The translations under genes were made by a program, and so were the position numbers. This document shows positions 1-8,157 of a stretch of DNA of 33,364 nucleotides, piece by piece. Under the pieces are notes generated by a model that saw only the letters and a list, made by a program, of their open reading frames with translations, was not told the origin of the DNA and searched no databases. This stretch comes from an uncultured Arthrobacter sp. (lineage in GTDB: Bacteria; Actinomycetota; Actinomycetes; Actinomycetales; Micrococcaceae): NCBI RefSeq assembly GCF_902805515.1, contig NZ_CADCTE010000066.1, positions 82,114 through 115,477 of the forward strand, written 5' to 3'. Within the stretch, counting starts at the first letter, position 1; the number at the start of each line of letters is the position of its first letter.

Positions 1-819
1 GGAGGTCTGCATTCCGGCCTTCTGCTGCACGGCCCCCGAGATGCCCGCCGAGATGTAGAGCTGGGGGGACACCGTCTTGCCGGTCTGGCCGATCTGCGCG
101 GAGTGCTCGATCCACCCGGCGTCGGTCGCCGCCCGGGAGGCCCCGACGGCCCCGCCGAGCAGGTCGGCGAGTTCCTCGAGCGGGGCGAAGTTGCCGTCCA
201 CGCCGCGTCCTCCGGCGACGATGACACGGGCCTCCGCGAGGTCCGGCCGGCCGGTGGCGGGCTTGTCGACCCGCCCGGTGATGACCGCGGCGGCGGCCGG
301 GACCGGCACCTCGACCGAGACGGTTTCCGGCGTGGCCGGCTGCCCGGCCTCGGCGGCTTCGATGCTGTTGGGCTTCACCGCGAGGATCGGGATGCCGGTG
401 GTGACCCGGCACTGTGAGGTGTAGGACCCGGCGAAGACGGACTTGGTGGCGGTCAGGTCATCGGCCACCGCGACCACATCGGTAATGACCCCCGATTCCA
501 GCCGGACTCCTGCGCGCGCGGCGATTTCCTTGGCCTCGTAGGCGTTGCCGAGCAGCACCACCGACGCCCCGGAGGCCCGCACCGCCTCGGCCAGGAAGGC
601 GGCCTTGCCCGCGACGAGGGACTTCCCCACCGACGGATCGGCGGGAAGGTAGCAGGTGGACACCCCGTAGGAGCCCAGTCCGTCCAGCAGGGGGTCACCG
701 GCGTCGCCGGCCACCGCTGCCACGGGATCGCCGAGCGTCCGTGCCAGGGTGAGCAGTTCCCGGTCGTTCTTGGCGAGCACCGCGCCGGGGTCGTGGAGGA
801 AGACAAGTACCGTAGGCAT
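1..819 (-). CDS. etfA: Electron transfer flavoprotein subunit alpha, 3' end cut by the window edge
   Basis: EtfA pairs with EtfB to form the FAD-containing heterodimer that passes electrons from acyl-CoA and related dehydrogenases to ETF:quinone oxidoreductase. The protein begins [20 protein letters not shown], with GGAG about 8 nt before the ATG. 273 codons are present, and roughly 45-50 residues of the usual ~320 are missing at the C terminus. The FAD-domain signature is visible near the cut end as [20 protein letters not shown]. In well-studied ETFs the residue after Q in 'G-A-[IV]-Q-H' is a histidine that contacts the flavin (human alpha His286, from memory). Here it is glutamine. The gene lies 39 nt downstream of etfB on the same strand, so the two are almost certainly one transcript. 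Family assignment is secure; the effect of the Gln is unknown. Confidence 0.95.
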   Translation of the reverse strand, partial: MPTVLVFLHDPGAVLAKNDRELLTLARTLGDPVAAVAGDAGDPLLDGLGSYGVSTCYLPADPSVGKSLVAGKAAFLAEAVRASGASVVLLGNAYEAKEIAARAGVRLESGVITDVVAVADDLTATKSVFAGSYTSQCRVTTGIPILAVKPNSIEAAEAGQPATPETVSVEVPVPAAAAVITGRVDKPATGRPDLAEARVIVAGGRGVDGNFAPLEELADLLGGAVGASRAATDAGWIEHSAQIGQTGKTVSPQLYISAGISGAVQQKAGMQTS

Positions 820-858
820 GCTGCGGTCTCCTTTTCGAAGGATGGAGTGGGCGGCGGG

Positions 859-1686
859 CTAGAGGAGCTTTTGTCCCGCGAGGAAGTCGACGAGCCGCAG
901 GCCCGCGTCGCCTTCGTCCGTGATCACAATGCCCTGGCTGCGGGGAGGCCGCGGTTCGGCGGCCTCGACGGCCGTCCAGGAGCCGGCGAACCCGACCTCG
1001 TCGGCGGTCAGGCCGATATCGGAGAGGGACAGCGTGCGCAGCGGCTTCTTCTTCGCCGCCATGATGCCCTTGAAGTTGGGGTAGCGCGGCTCATTGATCT
1101 GGTCCGTGACCGACACCAGGGCGGGCAGCTGACAGGTGATGGTCTCGGAGTAGGCATCACCGTCGCGGCGGGCCGTGAGCGTCCACCCCGCTTCCGCGGC
1201 CTCAAGCTCGAGGGCCGCGGCGAAGGTCACCTGGGGCAGGTCGAGGCGTTCGGCCAGCTGGGCCGGAACCAGGGAGGTCTCCCCGTCCGTTGAGGCCATC
1301 CCCGTGAGGACCAGGTCGAAGGGGCCGAGGTGGGAGAGCAGTGCGGCGAGCGCGCGGGATGTCGCGGAGGCGTCCGATCCGGCCAGTGCGTCGTCGGTGA
1401 GGTGGACCCCCTCGGCCGCACCCATCTGCAGGGCCTTCTTGACGGCGCTGACGGCCGGACCCGGTCCCATCGTGACCGCTGTGACGCGGTGCCCGGCCGC
1501 ATCCCCGCCGTGCTGCTCCACCAGCTGGAGGGCCGCTTCGAGGGCGTACTCGTCGAGTTCGGAGAGGATGCTCTCGGAACGTTCGGTGGTGTTGCGGGGG
1601 CCGTTGAGGTGGCGGTCGAACTGCGCGTCGGGCACGTGCTTGACCAGTACGGCGATATTCAGTCCCGGAGTCGGGGCCTCGTCCAT
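859..1686 (-). CDS. etfB: Electron transfer flavoprotein subunit beta
   Basis: EtfB is the AMP-binding partner of EtfA. The 275-residue protein starts MDEAPTPGLNIAVLVKHVPD; the ATG is preceded by AGGAAGG at good spacing. It is slightly longer than the usual 250-262 residues because of about eight extra N-terminal residues. The family core is clear: VKHVPD near the N terminus, a GPGPAVSAVKKALQMGA segment, and the beta-subunit signature around INEPRYPNFKGIMAAKKKPL near residues 200-215. It is the first gene of an etfBA unit. Only about 70 bp separate its start from the hairpin behind the htrA-like gene, so any promoter must lie within 1687-1754. I see no convincing -35/-10 pair there. I am sure of the family; the substrate dehydrogenase is not visible in this window. 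Confidence 0.95.
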   Translation of the reverse strand: MDEAPTPGLNIAVLVKHVPDAQFDRHLNGPRNTTERSESILSELDEYALEAALQLVEQHGGDAAGHRVTAVTMGPGPAVSAVKKALQMGAAEGVHLTDDALAGSDASATSRALAALLSHLGPFDLVLTGMASTDGETSLVPAQLAERLDLPQVTFAAALELEAAEAGWTLTARRDGDAYSETITCQLPALVSVTDQINEPRYPNFKGIMAAKKKPLRTLSLSDIGLTADEVGFAGSWTAVEAAEPRPPRSQGIVITDEGDAGLRLVDFLAGQKLL

Positions 1687-1754
1687 GAGAAACCTTCCTA
1701 AGGTGGCAGTCTGTCCCGCGCTCTAGCTAACCACAAACTTGTCCGGACCCCGTC

Positions 1755-1778
1755 GGGGCGCCCCTGCAGGGGCGCCCC
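1755..1778 (-). terminator. 24-bp perfect palindrome behind the HtrA-like gene
   Basis: GGGGCGCCCCTG is followed directly by its exact complement CAGGGGCGCCCC, six bases beyond the stop of the htrA-like gene. It would fold into a very stable GC-only hairpin in the htrA mRNA. There is no T-rich tail, so classical Rho-independent termination is uncertain; actinobacterial terminators often lack the tail. It also insulates the etfBA leader from htrA read-through. Confidence 0.5.
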
Positions 1779-1783
1779 GGGAA

Positions 1784-3397
1784 TCAGGCGGCCGGGGCCT
1801 CGGCGAGGGTCACATCGATGGTGACGGTGTCCCCGCCGCGCCGCACCTCGACGGGAACTGTCTCCCCGACCGGCTGCATGCGCACCGCGGCGGTGAGCGA
1901 CCGCGGGTCCCCGATGGGTGAATCCCCCACCTTGGTGATGATGTCGCCCTCGCGGATTTCGGCGTCGGCGGCCGGCGACCCGGCTTCCACACCGGCCACC
2001 TGGGCGCCGACGGAGAAGGTGGACCCGGAGGAGGCGTTCTCCCCGGCCGCCGGCTCCACCGTGACGCCGAGGAACCCGTGGGTGGCCTTGCCGTTCTCGA
2101 TGATGTCGTTGGCCACCCGCTCGGCGTAGGAGATCGGGATGGAGAAGCCGACGCCGATGTTCCCTGCGCTTTCATTGCTTCCGCTTGAGGCGATGGCGAC
2201 GTTGACGCCGATCACCCGCCCCTGCGCATCGACGAGGGCGCCGCCGGAGTTGCCCTGGTTGATGGCGGCGTCGGTCTGGATGACGTTGAGGTAGATGGAG
2301 CCCTGGGACTGCGGCTGGGGCTCCTGGGACCCGTCGGGCGGCAGGAAGTTGAAGCCGTCGCCCTCCTGCTGCTCGGGTGCGTCGGACTGCTCCTCCGGTA
2401 CCGCCGAGGACGCCACGCTGATGGTGCGGTTGAGCGTCGAGATAATGCCGTCGGTGACCGTGCCGCTCAGGCCCAGGGGCGCACCAATGGCGATGGCGGT
2501 GTCGCCGACGTTCAGCTCCTCAGAGTTTCCGAGCGCGGCGGGCGTCAGGTCGGGTGCGTCGATCTTGATGACGGCGAGGTCGGACAGCGGGTCGGTTCCA
2601 ACGATGTCGGCCCGGAACACCCGGCCGTCGTTGGTCTTGACCTCGACGGCGGCGTCGGCGACCTGCCCTCCGAGGGTGACAACGTGGGTGTTGGTGAGGA
2701 TGTGCCCTTCCTCGTCGAGGATGATCCCCGAGCCTGACCCACCCGAGCCGTTCCCGCTGACGGCGATGGTGACGACGCTGGGCGATGCCTTCACGGCGGC
2801 GGCGGTGATTTCGTTGACGCTGTCGGAATTATTGACGATCACCGATTCGCTGCGCCCGCCGCCCGAGCCCGAGCCGGCGGTGCCCCCGCCGTCGAACAGC
2901 CCGTCGGCCCCTGCCGCGATACCGCCGCCGAGCAGGCCGGCCGCGAGGACGCCGGCGAGGAAGGCGGGAACGCCGATGCGCTTCTTCTCCCGGACCCGTA
3001 CGGACGCGTGCTGTCCGGAGTGCTGGAGCCACGGCTGCGACGGGGGCTGGGCGGGAGGCACCGGCTGGCCGAAGGTTCCCTGCCGGAAGGAGTTCTGTCC
3101 GTAGGAGTTCTGGCCATAGGAATTCTGCCCGGAGGAGCCCTGTCCGTTGGAACCCTGCCCGGAGGAGCCCTGTCCGTAGGAGTTCTGTCCCTGGGAATCT
3201 TGGGGGGAAGCCCCGGAGGCTCCCTGGCGGTGGGCTGTCGGCCCGTCGGCGGGACGGGCCGCCGTATCGCCGCCGGTGCGGTCCTCGGGGGCACGACCGG
3301 AGTCCGCGACCTGGGCCTGCTCTGCCGTTGGAGGGTTGGCCGGTCGGGGCGGGATCGGGCGGTCAGGACCGGCAGGTCCCCCAAACTGGTCAGCCAT
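1784..3397 (-). CDS. Membrane-anchored HtrA/DegP-type serine protease with PDZ domain
   Basis: This is an envelope quality-control protease of the HtrA family, 537 residues from the chosen ATG, which has AAAGGA 7 nt upstream and begins MADQFGGPAGPDRP. The frame is open for 90 more codons upstream, but that part has no ribosome-binding site. Order of parts: a Pro/Gln/Ser-rich cytoplasmic N terminus (1-140) with eight pentapeptide repeats at 71-110; one membrane helix (about 142-163); a Gly/Ser linker; a trypsin-like domain (about 195-435); a PDZ domain (about 440-535). The catalytic triad is intact: His238 in TNTHVV, Asp273 in LSDLAV and Ser384 in GNSGG. The orientation places the protease outside the cytoplasmic membrane. 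It diverges from the TPM-pspA pair, consistent with an envelope-stress role. A -10-like CATAGT lies on the minus strand at 3426-3431. Similar actinobacterial proteins are called HtrA, PepD or trypsin-like peptidase, and I cannot choose an ortholog. Confidence 0.92.
   Translation of the reverse strand: MADQFGGPAGPDRPIPPRPANPPTAEQAQVADSGRAPEDRTGGDTAARPADGPTAHRQGASGASPQDSQGQNSYGQGSSGQGSNGQGSSGQNSYGQNSYGQNSFRQGTFGQPVPPAQPPSQPWLQHSGQHASVRVREKKRIGVPAFLAGVLAAGLLGGGIAAGADGLFDGGGTAGSGSGGGRSESVIVNNSDSVNEITAAAVKASPSVVTIAVSGNGSGGSGSGIILDEEGHILTNTHVVTLGGQVADAAVEVKTNDGRVFRADIVGTDPLSDLAVIKIDAPDLTPAALGNSEELNVGDTAIAIGAPLGLSGTVTDGIISTLNRTISVASSAVPEEQSDAPEQQEGDGFNFLPPDGSQEPQPQSQGSIYLNVIQTDAAINQGNSGGALVDAQGRVIGVNVAIASSGSNESAGNIGVGFSIPISYAERVANDIIENGKATHGFLGVTVEPAAGENASSGSTFSVGAQVAGVEAGSPAADAEIREGDIITKVGDSPIGDPRSLTAAVRMQPVGETVPVEVRRGGDTVTIDVTLAEAPAA
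3068..3187 (-). repeat. 15-bp tandem coding repeat, eight pentapeptides in the HtrA N terminus
   Basis: Eight consecutive 15-bp units encode QNSYG, QGSSG, QGSNG, QGSSG, QNSYG, QNSYG, QNSFR and QGTFG. They lie in the cytoplasmic tail before the membrane helix. The units differ by a few bases, so this is an old, diverged expansion. The composition is prion-like or low-complexity (Gln, Asn, Ser, Tyr, Gly). Confidence 0.85.
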
Positions 3398-3548
3398 TCG
3401 AATTCCTTTCATCGCGGTTGTCTCCACTATGGCAACGAAGACTGAACCTTGAGGGAGCATTTGCTGGAGGTCTGCTGGGAAGCAGCCGGAAAGCGCAGGG
3501 TCCCACTGCCCATTATTCCCCCTGCGGACTGGTGCTTCATCTCCGCGG

Positions 3549-3576
3549 CCGGGGGAAGGCCCGGGCCTTCCCCCGG
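3549..3576. repeat. 28-bp perfect palindrome between divergent stress genes
   Basis: CCGGGGGAAGGCCC is followed immediately by its exact reverse complement GGGCCTTCCCCCGG. It lies about 150 bp upstream of the htrA-like start and 165 bp upstream of the TPM start. It could be a dimeric regulator site, a transcript hairpin in a long htrA leader, or the remains of a terminator. No T-tract follows on either strand. Its size and symmetry are far beyond chance. Confidence 0.75.
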
Positions 3577-3635
3577 GAAGCGGTATAGGTCCGCCGAGTT
3601 TCGCTTGGGGCTTAGGTCCGGGCCCCCCGTGTCGG

Positions 3636-3664
3636 TGGACGGCCCCAACCACCGGCCATAGAAT
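3636..3664 (+). promoter_or_regulatory. Predicted promoter of the TPM-pspA unit
   Basis: A -35-like TGGACG (3636-3641) and a -10-like TAGAAT (3659-3664) are separated by 17 bp. This would give a leader of about 70 nt before the ATG at 3742. The boxes match the housekeeping consensus at 4/6 and 5/6. Predicted by eye only. Confidence 0.4.
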
Positions 3665-3741
3665 CAAAATTCAGGGAGCCCCGGCGTCCGTCGCCTTTCT
3701 TCCCGACGGGCGTGGCCGGGGAACATGCTGAAGGGTGTTGA

Positions 3742-5817
3742 ATGCAACGGATGACCAGGCGGACCGGCGCCGCCGCGGGACTCAGCGCCCTGACCGCGCT
3801 GACACTGGCGCCGGGTGCGGCCTACGCGGCCGACCCCATCGATATCCCGGACGGGGAGACGGTGGTGGACCAGGCCGGGGTGCTCACCCCTGCGGACATC
3901 AGCGATGTCGAGGCCGCCATCACCGGCCTGCAGGACGAGTACGGGTACACCGTGCAGGTGGTGTATGTCGACACTTTCACCAGCCCCTCCGACTCGCTGG
4001 CTTGGGCCATCGAAACGGCGGAGGCCAGCAACCTCGGGTCGGATGACGCGCTGCTCGCGGTGGCCGTCGAGTCAGGCCAGGCCCGGTTCGTCGCCGGTGA
4101 AGGCACCAACGTGCCGGGCAACACGAACGACATCTTCAACCGGCAGATCGACCCGCAGCTGGACGGGCAGAACTACGCCGAGGCGGGCATCGCCGCGGTG
4201 GAGGGGACCGAAGCGGTCCTGGCCGGTGCCGGAAACGACCCCGGCGGCGCGGCGGGCGACGGCGGGGGCGGTGCGGGGTTCCTCATCGGGCTGGTAGCAC
4301 TCGCGGGCGCCGGCAGCTACTTCTTCATGCGCTCGCGCCGGCGGCGGCAGGCCGCGCCCAAGGAGATCACCTACGGACCGGGGCAGGCGCCGGACGGCGC
4401 CGTCGTCGACCCGCTGGCCTCCGTCAGCGTCGAGGACCTGCGCAAGCGGGCGGGAAGCCTGCTCATCGCCGCCGACGACGCGATCAAGTCGAGCGAGCAG
4501 GAGCTCGGCTTCGCCGAGGCGTCCTACGGCGAGGCGGCGGTCAAGCCCTTCGCCGCCGACATCGCCGCAGCCAAGGTGCACATGAGTGAGTCGTTCAAGC
4601 TGCAGCAGCAGCTCGATGACCACATCCCCGACACCGAGGAGCAGCAGCGCGCCTGGCTGGGAGACATCATCCGCCGCTGCGAGGCGGTCAACGAGTCCCT
4701 GCAGGCGCACAAGGCCGACTTCGACTCGCTGCGCGAGCTGGAACGGAACGCCCCGCAGGCCCTCGAGGCCGCACGGAACGCCGCCAACGCGGCCGGCACC
4801 CGGTTTGTCGCCGCGGAGGAGCGCCTGACCGCCCTCCGGCGCCGGTACGCCGGCACGGCCACCTCCCAGGTGCAGGACAACGTCGACCAGGCCCGCGAGC
4901 GCCTCGCCTTCGTCGAGAGTGCCGCCGCCGAGGCCCGCACCCGGATGAACGCCGGCGAAACCGGACCCGCCGTCGTCGCGGTGCGCGCCGCCGAAGAGTC
5001 CGTCAGCCAGGCCAACCTGCTGCTCGACGCCATCGACAAGCGGGCCGCCGAACTCGAGGCGGCCCAGGAGGAGCTCGAGCGGGCCGTTGCCGACACCGTT
5101 CAGGACCTCGCCCAGGCGACCGCCATGATCCGCACCGGGCGCCACGACGACCTCGTCGGGCCGGTCGCGGCGGCGGAATCGGCGCTCCAGACGGTGCGCT
5201 CACAGCGTCAGGCCGGTCCCATCGACCCCATTGCGCTGCTCGAACGCGTTGAAGGCGCCCACCGCCAGCTCGACGCGGCGATCGGCGGAGTGCGCGACCA
5301 GAGCGAGCAGGCCCGGCGGGCCCGCGAATCCCTGCAGCACACCCTCCTGGCGGCGCACTCGCGCATCTCTGGGACCGAGGACTACATCCGGGCACGCCGC
5401 GGCGGCGTCGGCAGCGAGGCCCGCACCCGGCTCGCCGAAGCCGGACGCAACCTCGACTACGCCGTCAGCATCCAGAACTCCGACCCCGTCACCGCCCTGT
5501 CCCATGCCGAGCAGGCGGTGATGCTCGCCGAGCAGGCGGCGCAGCTCGCCGAGCAGGACGTCTCGGGCTTCGGAGGACGCGGCTACGGCGGGTACGGCGG
5601 CTACGGCGGCCGCCGCGGCGGAGGTGACGGGATGGGTGGAGCCCTGCTCGGCGGCATCCTGCTCGGCTCCCTCCTGAACGGCGGCGGAGGCGGCGGCGGA
5701 TTCTTCGGAGGCGGAGGCGATGGCGGAGGTGACGTCTTCGGCGGCGGCGGGTTCGGCGGCTTCGACGGCGGCGGCGGAGGCTTCGGCGGCTTCGACGGAG
5801 GTGGAGGCGACTTCTAA
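3742..5817 (+). CDS. Exported TPM-domain protein with membrane helix, long coiled coil and Gly-rich tail
   Basis: 691 residues; the ATG follows GAAGGGTG at good spacing. A signal peptide (about 1-29, AYA cleavage motif) leads into a TPM domain (about 35-165), which includes VVDQAGVLTP and the VQVVYVDTF strand. TPM domains (YgcG family) are named for TLP18.3, Psb32 and MOLO-1, and some have acid phosphatase activity. One membrane helix (about 178-196) ends in a basic RSRRRR stop. Then come about 400 residues of Ala/Glu/Arg-rich helix with heptad character, probably cytoplasmic coiled coil, and a tail from about residue 590 made almost wholly of Gly with Tyr, Phe and Asp. The topology puts the TPM domain outside and the coiled coil inside, where PspA, encoded 72 nt downstream, would be. 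I infer a membrane partner or sensor for PspA. The biochemical activity is unknown. Confidence 0.85.
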   Translation: MQRMTRRTGAAAGLSALTALTLAPGAAYAADPIDIPDGETVVDQAGVLTPADISDVEAAITGLQDEYGYTVQVVYVDTFTSPSDSLAWAIETAEASNLGSDDALLAVAVESGQARFVAGEGTNVPGNTNDIFNRQIDPQLDGQNYAEAGIAAVEGTEAVLAGAGNDPGGAAGDGGGGAGFLIGLVALAGAGSYFFMRSRRRRQAAPKEITYGPGQAPDGAVVDPLASVSVEDLRKRAGSLLIAADDAIKSSEQELGFAEASYGEAAVKPFAADIAAAKVHMSESFKLQQQLDDHIPDTEEQQRAWLGDIIRRCEAVNESLQAHKADFDSLRELERNAPQALEAARNAANAAGTRFVAAEERLTALRRRYAGTATSQVQDNVDQARERLAFVESAAAEARTRMNAGETGPAVVAVRAAEESVSQANLLLDAIDKRAAELEAAQEELERAVADTVQDLAQATAMIRTGRHDDLVGPVAAAESALQTVRSQRQAGPIDPIALLERVEGAHRQLDAAIGGVRDQSEQARRARESLQHTLLAAHSRISGTEDYIRARRGGVGSEARTRLAEAGRNLDYAVSIQNSDPVTALSHAEQAVMLAEQAAQLAEQDVSGFGGRGYGGYGGYGGRRGGGDGMGGALLGGILLGSLLNGGGGGGGFFGGGGDGGGDVFGGGGFGGFDGGGGGFGGFDGGGGDF

Positions 5818-5889
5818 ATTCGGCTGCGGCAGCCTTGGCACCGCCGCATCAATGCTCACGGAAACATTCACACATCGAGAGGGAACCTC

Positions 5890-6654
5890 ATGGTAAAGCA
5901 GTCAATTTTTGGTCGAATCGCCCAGCTGGCGAAGGCGAACATCAACTCCGTTCTCGACCAGGCGGAGGATCCGCAGAAGATGCTGGACCAGATGGTCCGT
6001 GACTACACCAACAGCATCGCCGAGGCGGAGAGCGCCGTCGCCCAGACCATCGGGAACCTCCGGATGATCCAGGACGACTACAACGAGGACATGGAGAACG
6101 CCCGCAGCTGGGGCAACAAGGCCCTGGCGGCGTCGAAGCGGGCGGACGAGTACCGCAGCTCCGGTGACGCCGTCGACGCCGAGAAGTTCGACAACCTCGC
6201 CAAGGTCGCCATCCAGCGGCAGATCGCCGCGGAGAACGAGGCCAAGGGCGCCGAGCCCACCATCGCCTCGCAGACGGAAATCGTCGACAAGCTGAAGACC
6301 GGCCTGAACCAGATGAAGGGCAAGCTCAGCGAACTCACCACCAAGCGTGACCAGCTCATCGCCCGCGCCCGCACCGCGCAGGCCCAGCAGCAGGTGCACG
6401 ACGCCGTCAAGAGCATCGACTTCCTGGACCCCACCAGCGAGGTGGGACGGTTCGAGGAAAAGATCCGGCGCGAAGAGGCCAAGGTGCGCGGACAGCAGGA
6501 GCTCGCCAGCTCAAGCCTCGACGCGCAGTTCGAAAGCCTGGAGGACCTCGGCGAGCAGACCGAGATCGAGGCACGGCTCGCCGCACTGAAATCCGGGGCT
6601 CCGGCCCAGCCGCAGTCGGCCATCAGCCAGGGCACCGAGACGACCGCCCCGTAG
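5890..6654 (+). CDS. pspA: PspA/IM30 (ESCRT-III-like) membrane-stress protein
   Basis: 254 residues, starting MVKQSIFGRIAQLAKANINS after a strong AGAGGGA site. PspA/IM30/Vipp1 proteins bind stressed membranes through an amphipathic N-terminal helix and assemble as ESCRT-III-like filaments. The N-terminal FGRI..L.KANIN.VLD..EDP..ML.QM.RD core is typical, and the whole protein is predicted helical. A short disordered tail follows (about 230-254). It sits directly behind the TPM protein with no obvious promoter in the 72-bp gap, so co-transcription is likely. It is followed by a clear hairpin terminator. PspA neighbours vary between phyla; here there is no pspB, pspC or clgR in view, and the TPM protein is the natural candidate partner. 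Confidence 0.93.
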   Translation: MVKQSIFGRIAQLAKANINSVLDQAEDPQKMLDQMVRDYTNSIAEAESAVAQTIGNLRMIQDDYNEDMENARSWGNKALAASKRADEYRSSGDAVDAEKFDNLAKVAIQRQIAAENEAKGAEPTIASQTEIVDKLKTGLNQMKGKLSELTTKRDQLIARARTAQAQQQVHDAVKSIDFLDPTSEVGRFEEKIRREEAKVRGQQELASSSLDAQFESLEDLGEQTEIEARLAALKSGAPAQPQSAISQGTETTAP

Positions 6655-6684
6655 CCGGTCACTGACATGCAGTACCCCAGGGAG

Positions 6685-6713
6685 AGCCGCAGCGCCCGCG
6701 CTGCGGCTTTCCT
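6685..6713 (+). terminator. Rho-independent-like terminator after pspA
   Basis: The arms AGCCGCAGCG and CGCTGCGGCT close a 4-nt loop; the stem could nearly zip to the centre. They are followed by TTTCCT. The hairpin sits 30 nt after the pspA stop and ahead of the photolyase gene. Confidence 0.65.
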
Positions 6714-6746
6714 GCGTTAAGGGGCCTCCGGGACCCGGCCGGCAGG

Positions 6747-6752
6747 TACATT
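6747..6752 (+). promoter_or_regulatory. -10 box for a possibly leaderless photolyase transcript
   Basis: TACATT fits the actinobacterial TAnnnT -10 and ends exactly 7 nt before ATG 6760. Initiation would then fall on the start codon itself. There is no good Shine-Dalgarno sequence (GGGGA sits too close). No clear -35 is seen. Confidence 0.45.
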
Positions 6753-6759
6753 GGGGACC

Positions 6760-8148
6760 ATGGCCGTTACCCTCGTGTGGCTCCGCGATGACCTCCGACT
6801 CGCCGACAATCCCGCCCTCCACGAGGCGGCGTCCCGCGGCGGTGACGTCGTCGTTGTGTACATCCTCGATGAGGAGACCCCGGGCATCCGCCCTCCGGGT
6901 GGTGCCTCCCGGTGGTGGCTGCACCACTCCCTGGCCGCGCTCGCCGGCTCCCTCGAATCGCTCGGGGTCCCCCTGGTGCTCCGCCGCGGTCCCGCCGGGA
7001 CCGTCCTGCCGGCCGTGATCGGGGAAACCGGCGCCGAAGCCGTGCTGTGGAACCGGCGCTACGGGCTCGCCGAACGTGAACTTGACGCCTCCCTCAAGGC
7101 GGAGTGCGCCGAGGTGGGCGTTACAGCCTCGAGTTTCCAAGCCAACCTGCTCTTCGAGCCCTGGCAGGTGCGCACCGGCGCGGGAGAGCCCTTCCGGGTG
7201 TTCTCCCCCTTCTGGCGCGCCTGCCTGCGGGAGCCCGACCCGCGGCAGCCGCTGCCCGCGCCGGAGCGGCTCACCGGCCCGGCGGTGTACTCGGACGCCC
7301 TTGAGGACTGGGGGCTTCTTCCCACCCCGGACTGGGCGCAGGGCCTGCGTGAGACCTGGGTTCCAGGGGAGGCGGGGGCCACCGCCCGGCTTGAGGACTT
7401 CTTCGACTCCCTCGTCGAGGGTTACGCCACCAACCGTGACCTGCCGGCCGTCGACGGCACCAGCCGGCTCTCGCCGTACCTGCGCCATGGCGAAATCAGC
7501 CCCTTCACCGTCTGGCATGCGGCCCAGGCACGCCGTTCCGGCCCGCTCGCCGAGGACATCCGCTCCTACCTCTCGGAGATCGGCTGGCGCGAGTTCTGCT
7601 GGCAGCTTCTCTACTTCAACCCGGAGCTCGCGACGGTGAACTACCGGCCGGAGTTCAACGCCTTCGCCTGGGAGAGCGATACCGGCGCCGAGCTGAAAGC
7701 CTGGCAGCGCGGCCGCACCGGCTACCCCCTGATCGACGCCGGAATGCGGCAGATGTGGCAGATCGGCTGGATGCACAACCGGGTGCGGATGGCGACGGGT
7801 TCCTTCCTGATCAAGAACCTCATGATCGACTGGCGGGTCGGCGAACAGTTCTTCTGGGACGCGCTCGTCGACGCCGACGCTGCGAGCAACGCCGCGAACT
7901 GGCAGTGGGTGGCCGGGTCCGGCGCCGATGCCAGCCCCTATTTCCGGATCTTCAACCCCGTCACCCAGGCAAAGAAGTTCGACCCCGACGGCGGCTATGT
8001 GCTGCGCTACGTGCCCGAGCTGGCCGACGCGGAGAACCTCCATGAACCATGGAAGGGCACCGCGCCGGGGTATCCGGCGCCCGTGGTCGACCTGGCCGAA
8101 TCCCGGCAGCGCGCCCTGGCCGCCTTCAAGGCCCTCGGCGCGGGCTAG
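6760..8148 (+). CDS. phrB: DNA photolyase (class I cryptochrome/photolyase family)
   Basis: This enzyme uses blue or near-UV light and FAD to split cyclobutane pyrimidine dimers. 462 residues from ATG 6760, beginning MAVTLVWLRDDLRLADNPAL. A TTG three codons upstream in frame is possible but less likely. The N-terminal Rossmann-like antenna domain (about 1-130) is followed by the helical FAD domain. The class I core is intact near residues 325-400: MRQMWQIGWMHNRVRMATGSF, then DADAASNAANWQWVAGSGAD and PYFRIFNPVTQAKKFDP. Whether the antenna is a folate or 8-HDF cannot be read from the sequence. The gene ends only 9 bp from the stop of the convergent beta-helix gene, with no terminator between them. 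Confidence is high for the family; CPD rather than 6-4 specificity is inferred from class I similarity. Confidence 0.93.
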   Translation: MAVTLVWLRDDLRLADNPALHEAASRGGDVVVVYILDEETPGIRPPGGASRWWLHHSLAALAGSLESLGVPLVLRRGPAGTVLPAVIGETGAEAVLWNRRYGLAERELDASLKAECAEVGVTASSFQANLLFEPWQVRTGAGEPFRVFSPFWRACLREPDPRQPLPAPERLTGPAVYSDALEDWGLLPTPDWAQGLRETWVPGEAGATARLEDFFDSLVEGYATNRDLPAVDGTSRLSPYLRHGEISPFTVWHAAQARRSGPLAEDIRSYLSEIGWREFCWQLLYFNPELATVNYRPEFNAFAWESDTGAELKAWQRGRTGYPLIDAGMRQMWQIGWMHNRVRMATGSFLIKNLMIDWRVGEQFFWDALVDADAASNAANWQWVAGSGADASPYFRIFNPVTQAKKFDPDGGYVLRYVPELADAENLHEPWKGTAPGYPAPVVDLAESRQRALAAFKALGAG

Positions 8149-8157
8149 GGGTACTGC

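Larger units (their letters stand above)
3398..3741. other. 344-bp divergent intergenic region between htrA-like and TPM genes
   Basis: I see no gene here. The region holds the start-proximal signals of both flanking genes: a -10-like CATAGT for the protease (minus strand, 3426-3431), a 28-bp palindrome at 3549-3576 and a predicted plus-strand promoter at 3636-3664. Short open frames in it have no ribosome-binding site and no codon pattern, so I treat them as noise. Confidence 0.6.

Noticed and set aside
3398-3667. 90-codon upstream extension of the HtrA-like protein
   Set aside because: It has no ribosome site, unlike the internal ATG at 3397, and it runs through the 28-bp palindrome.
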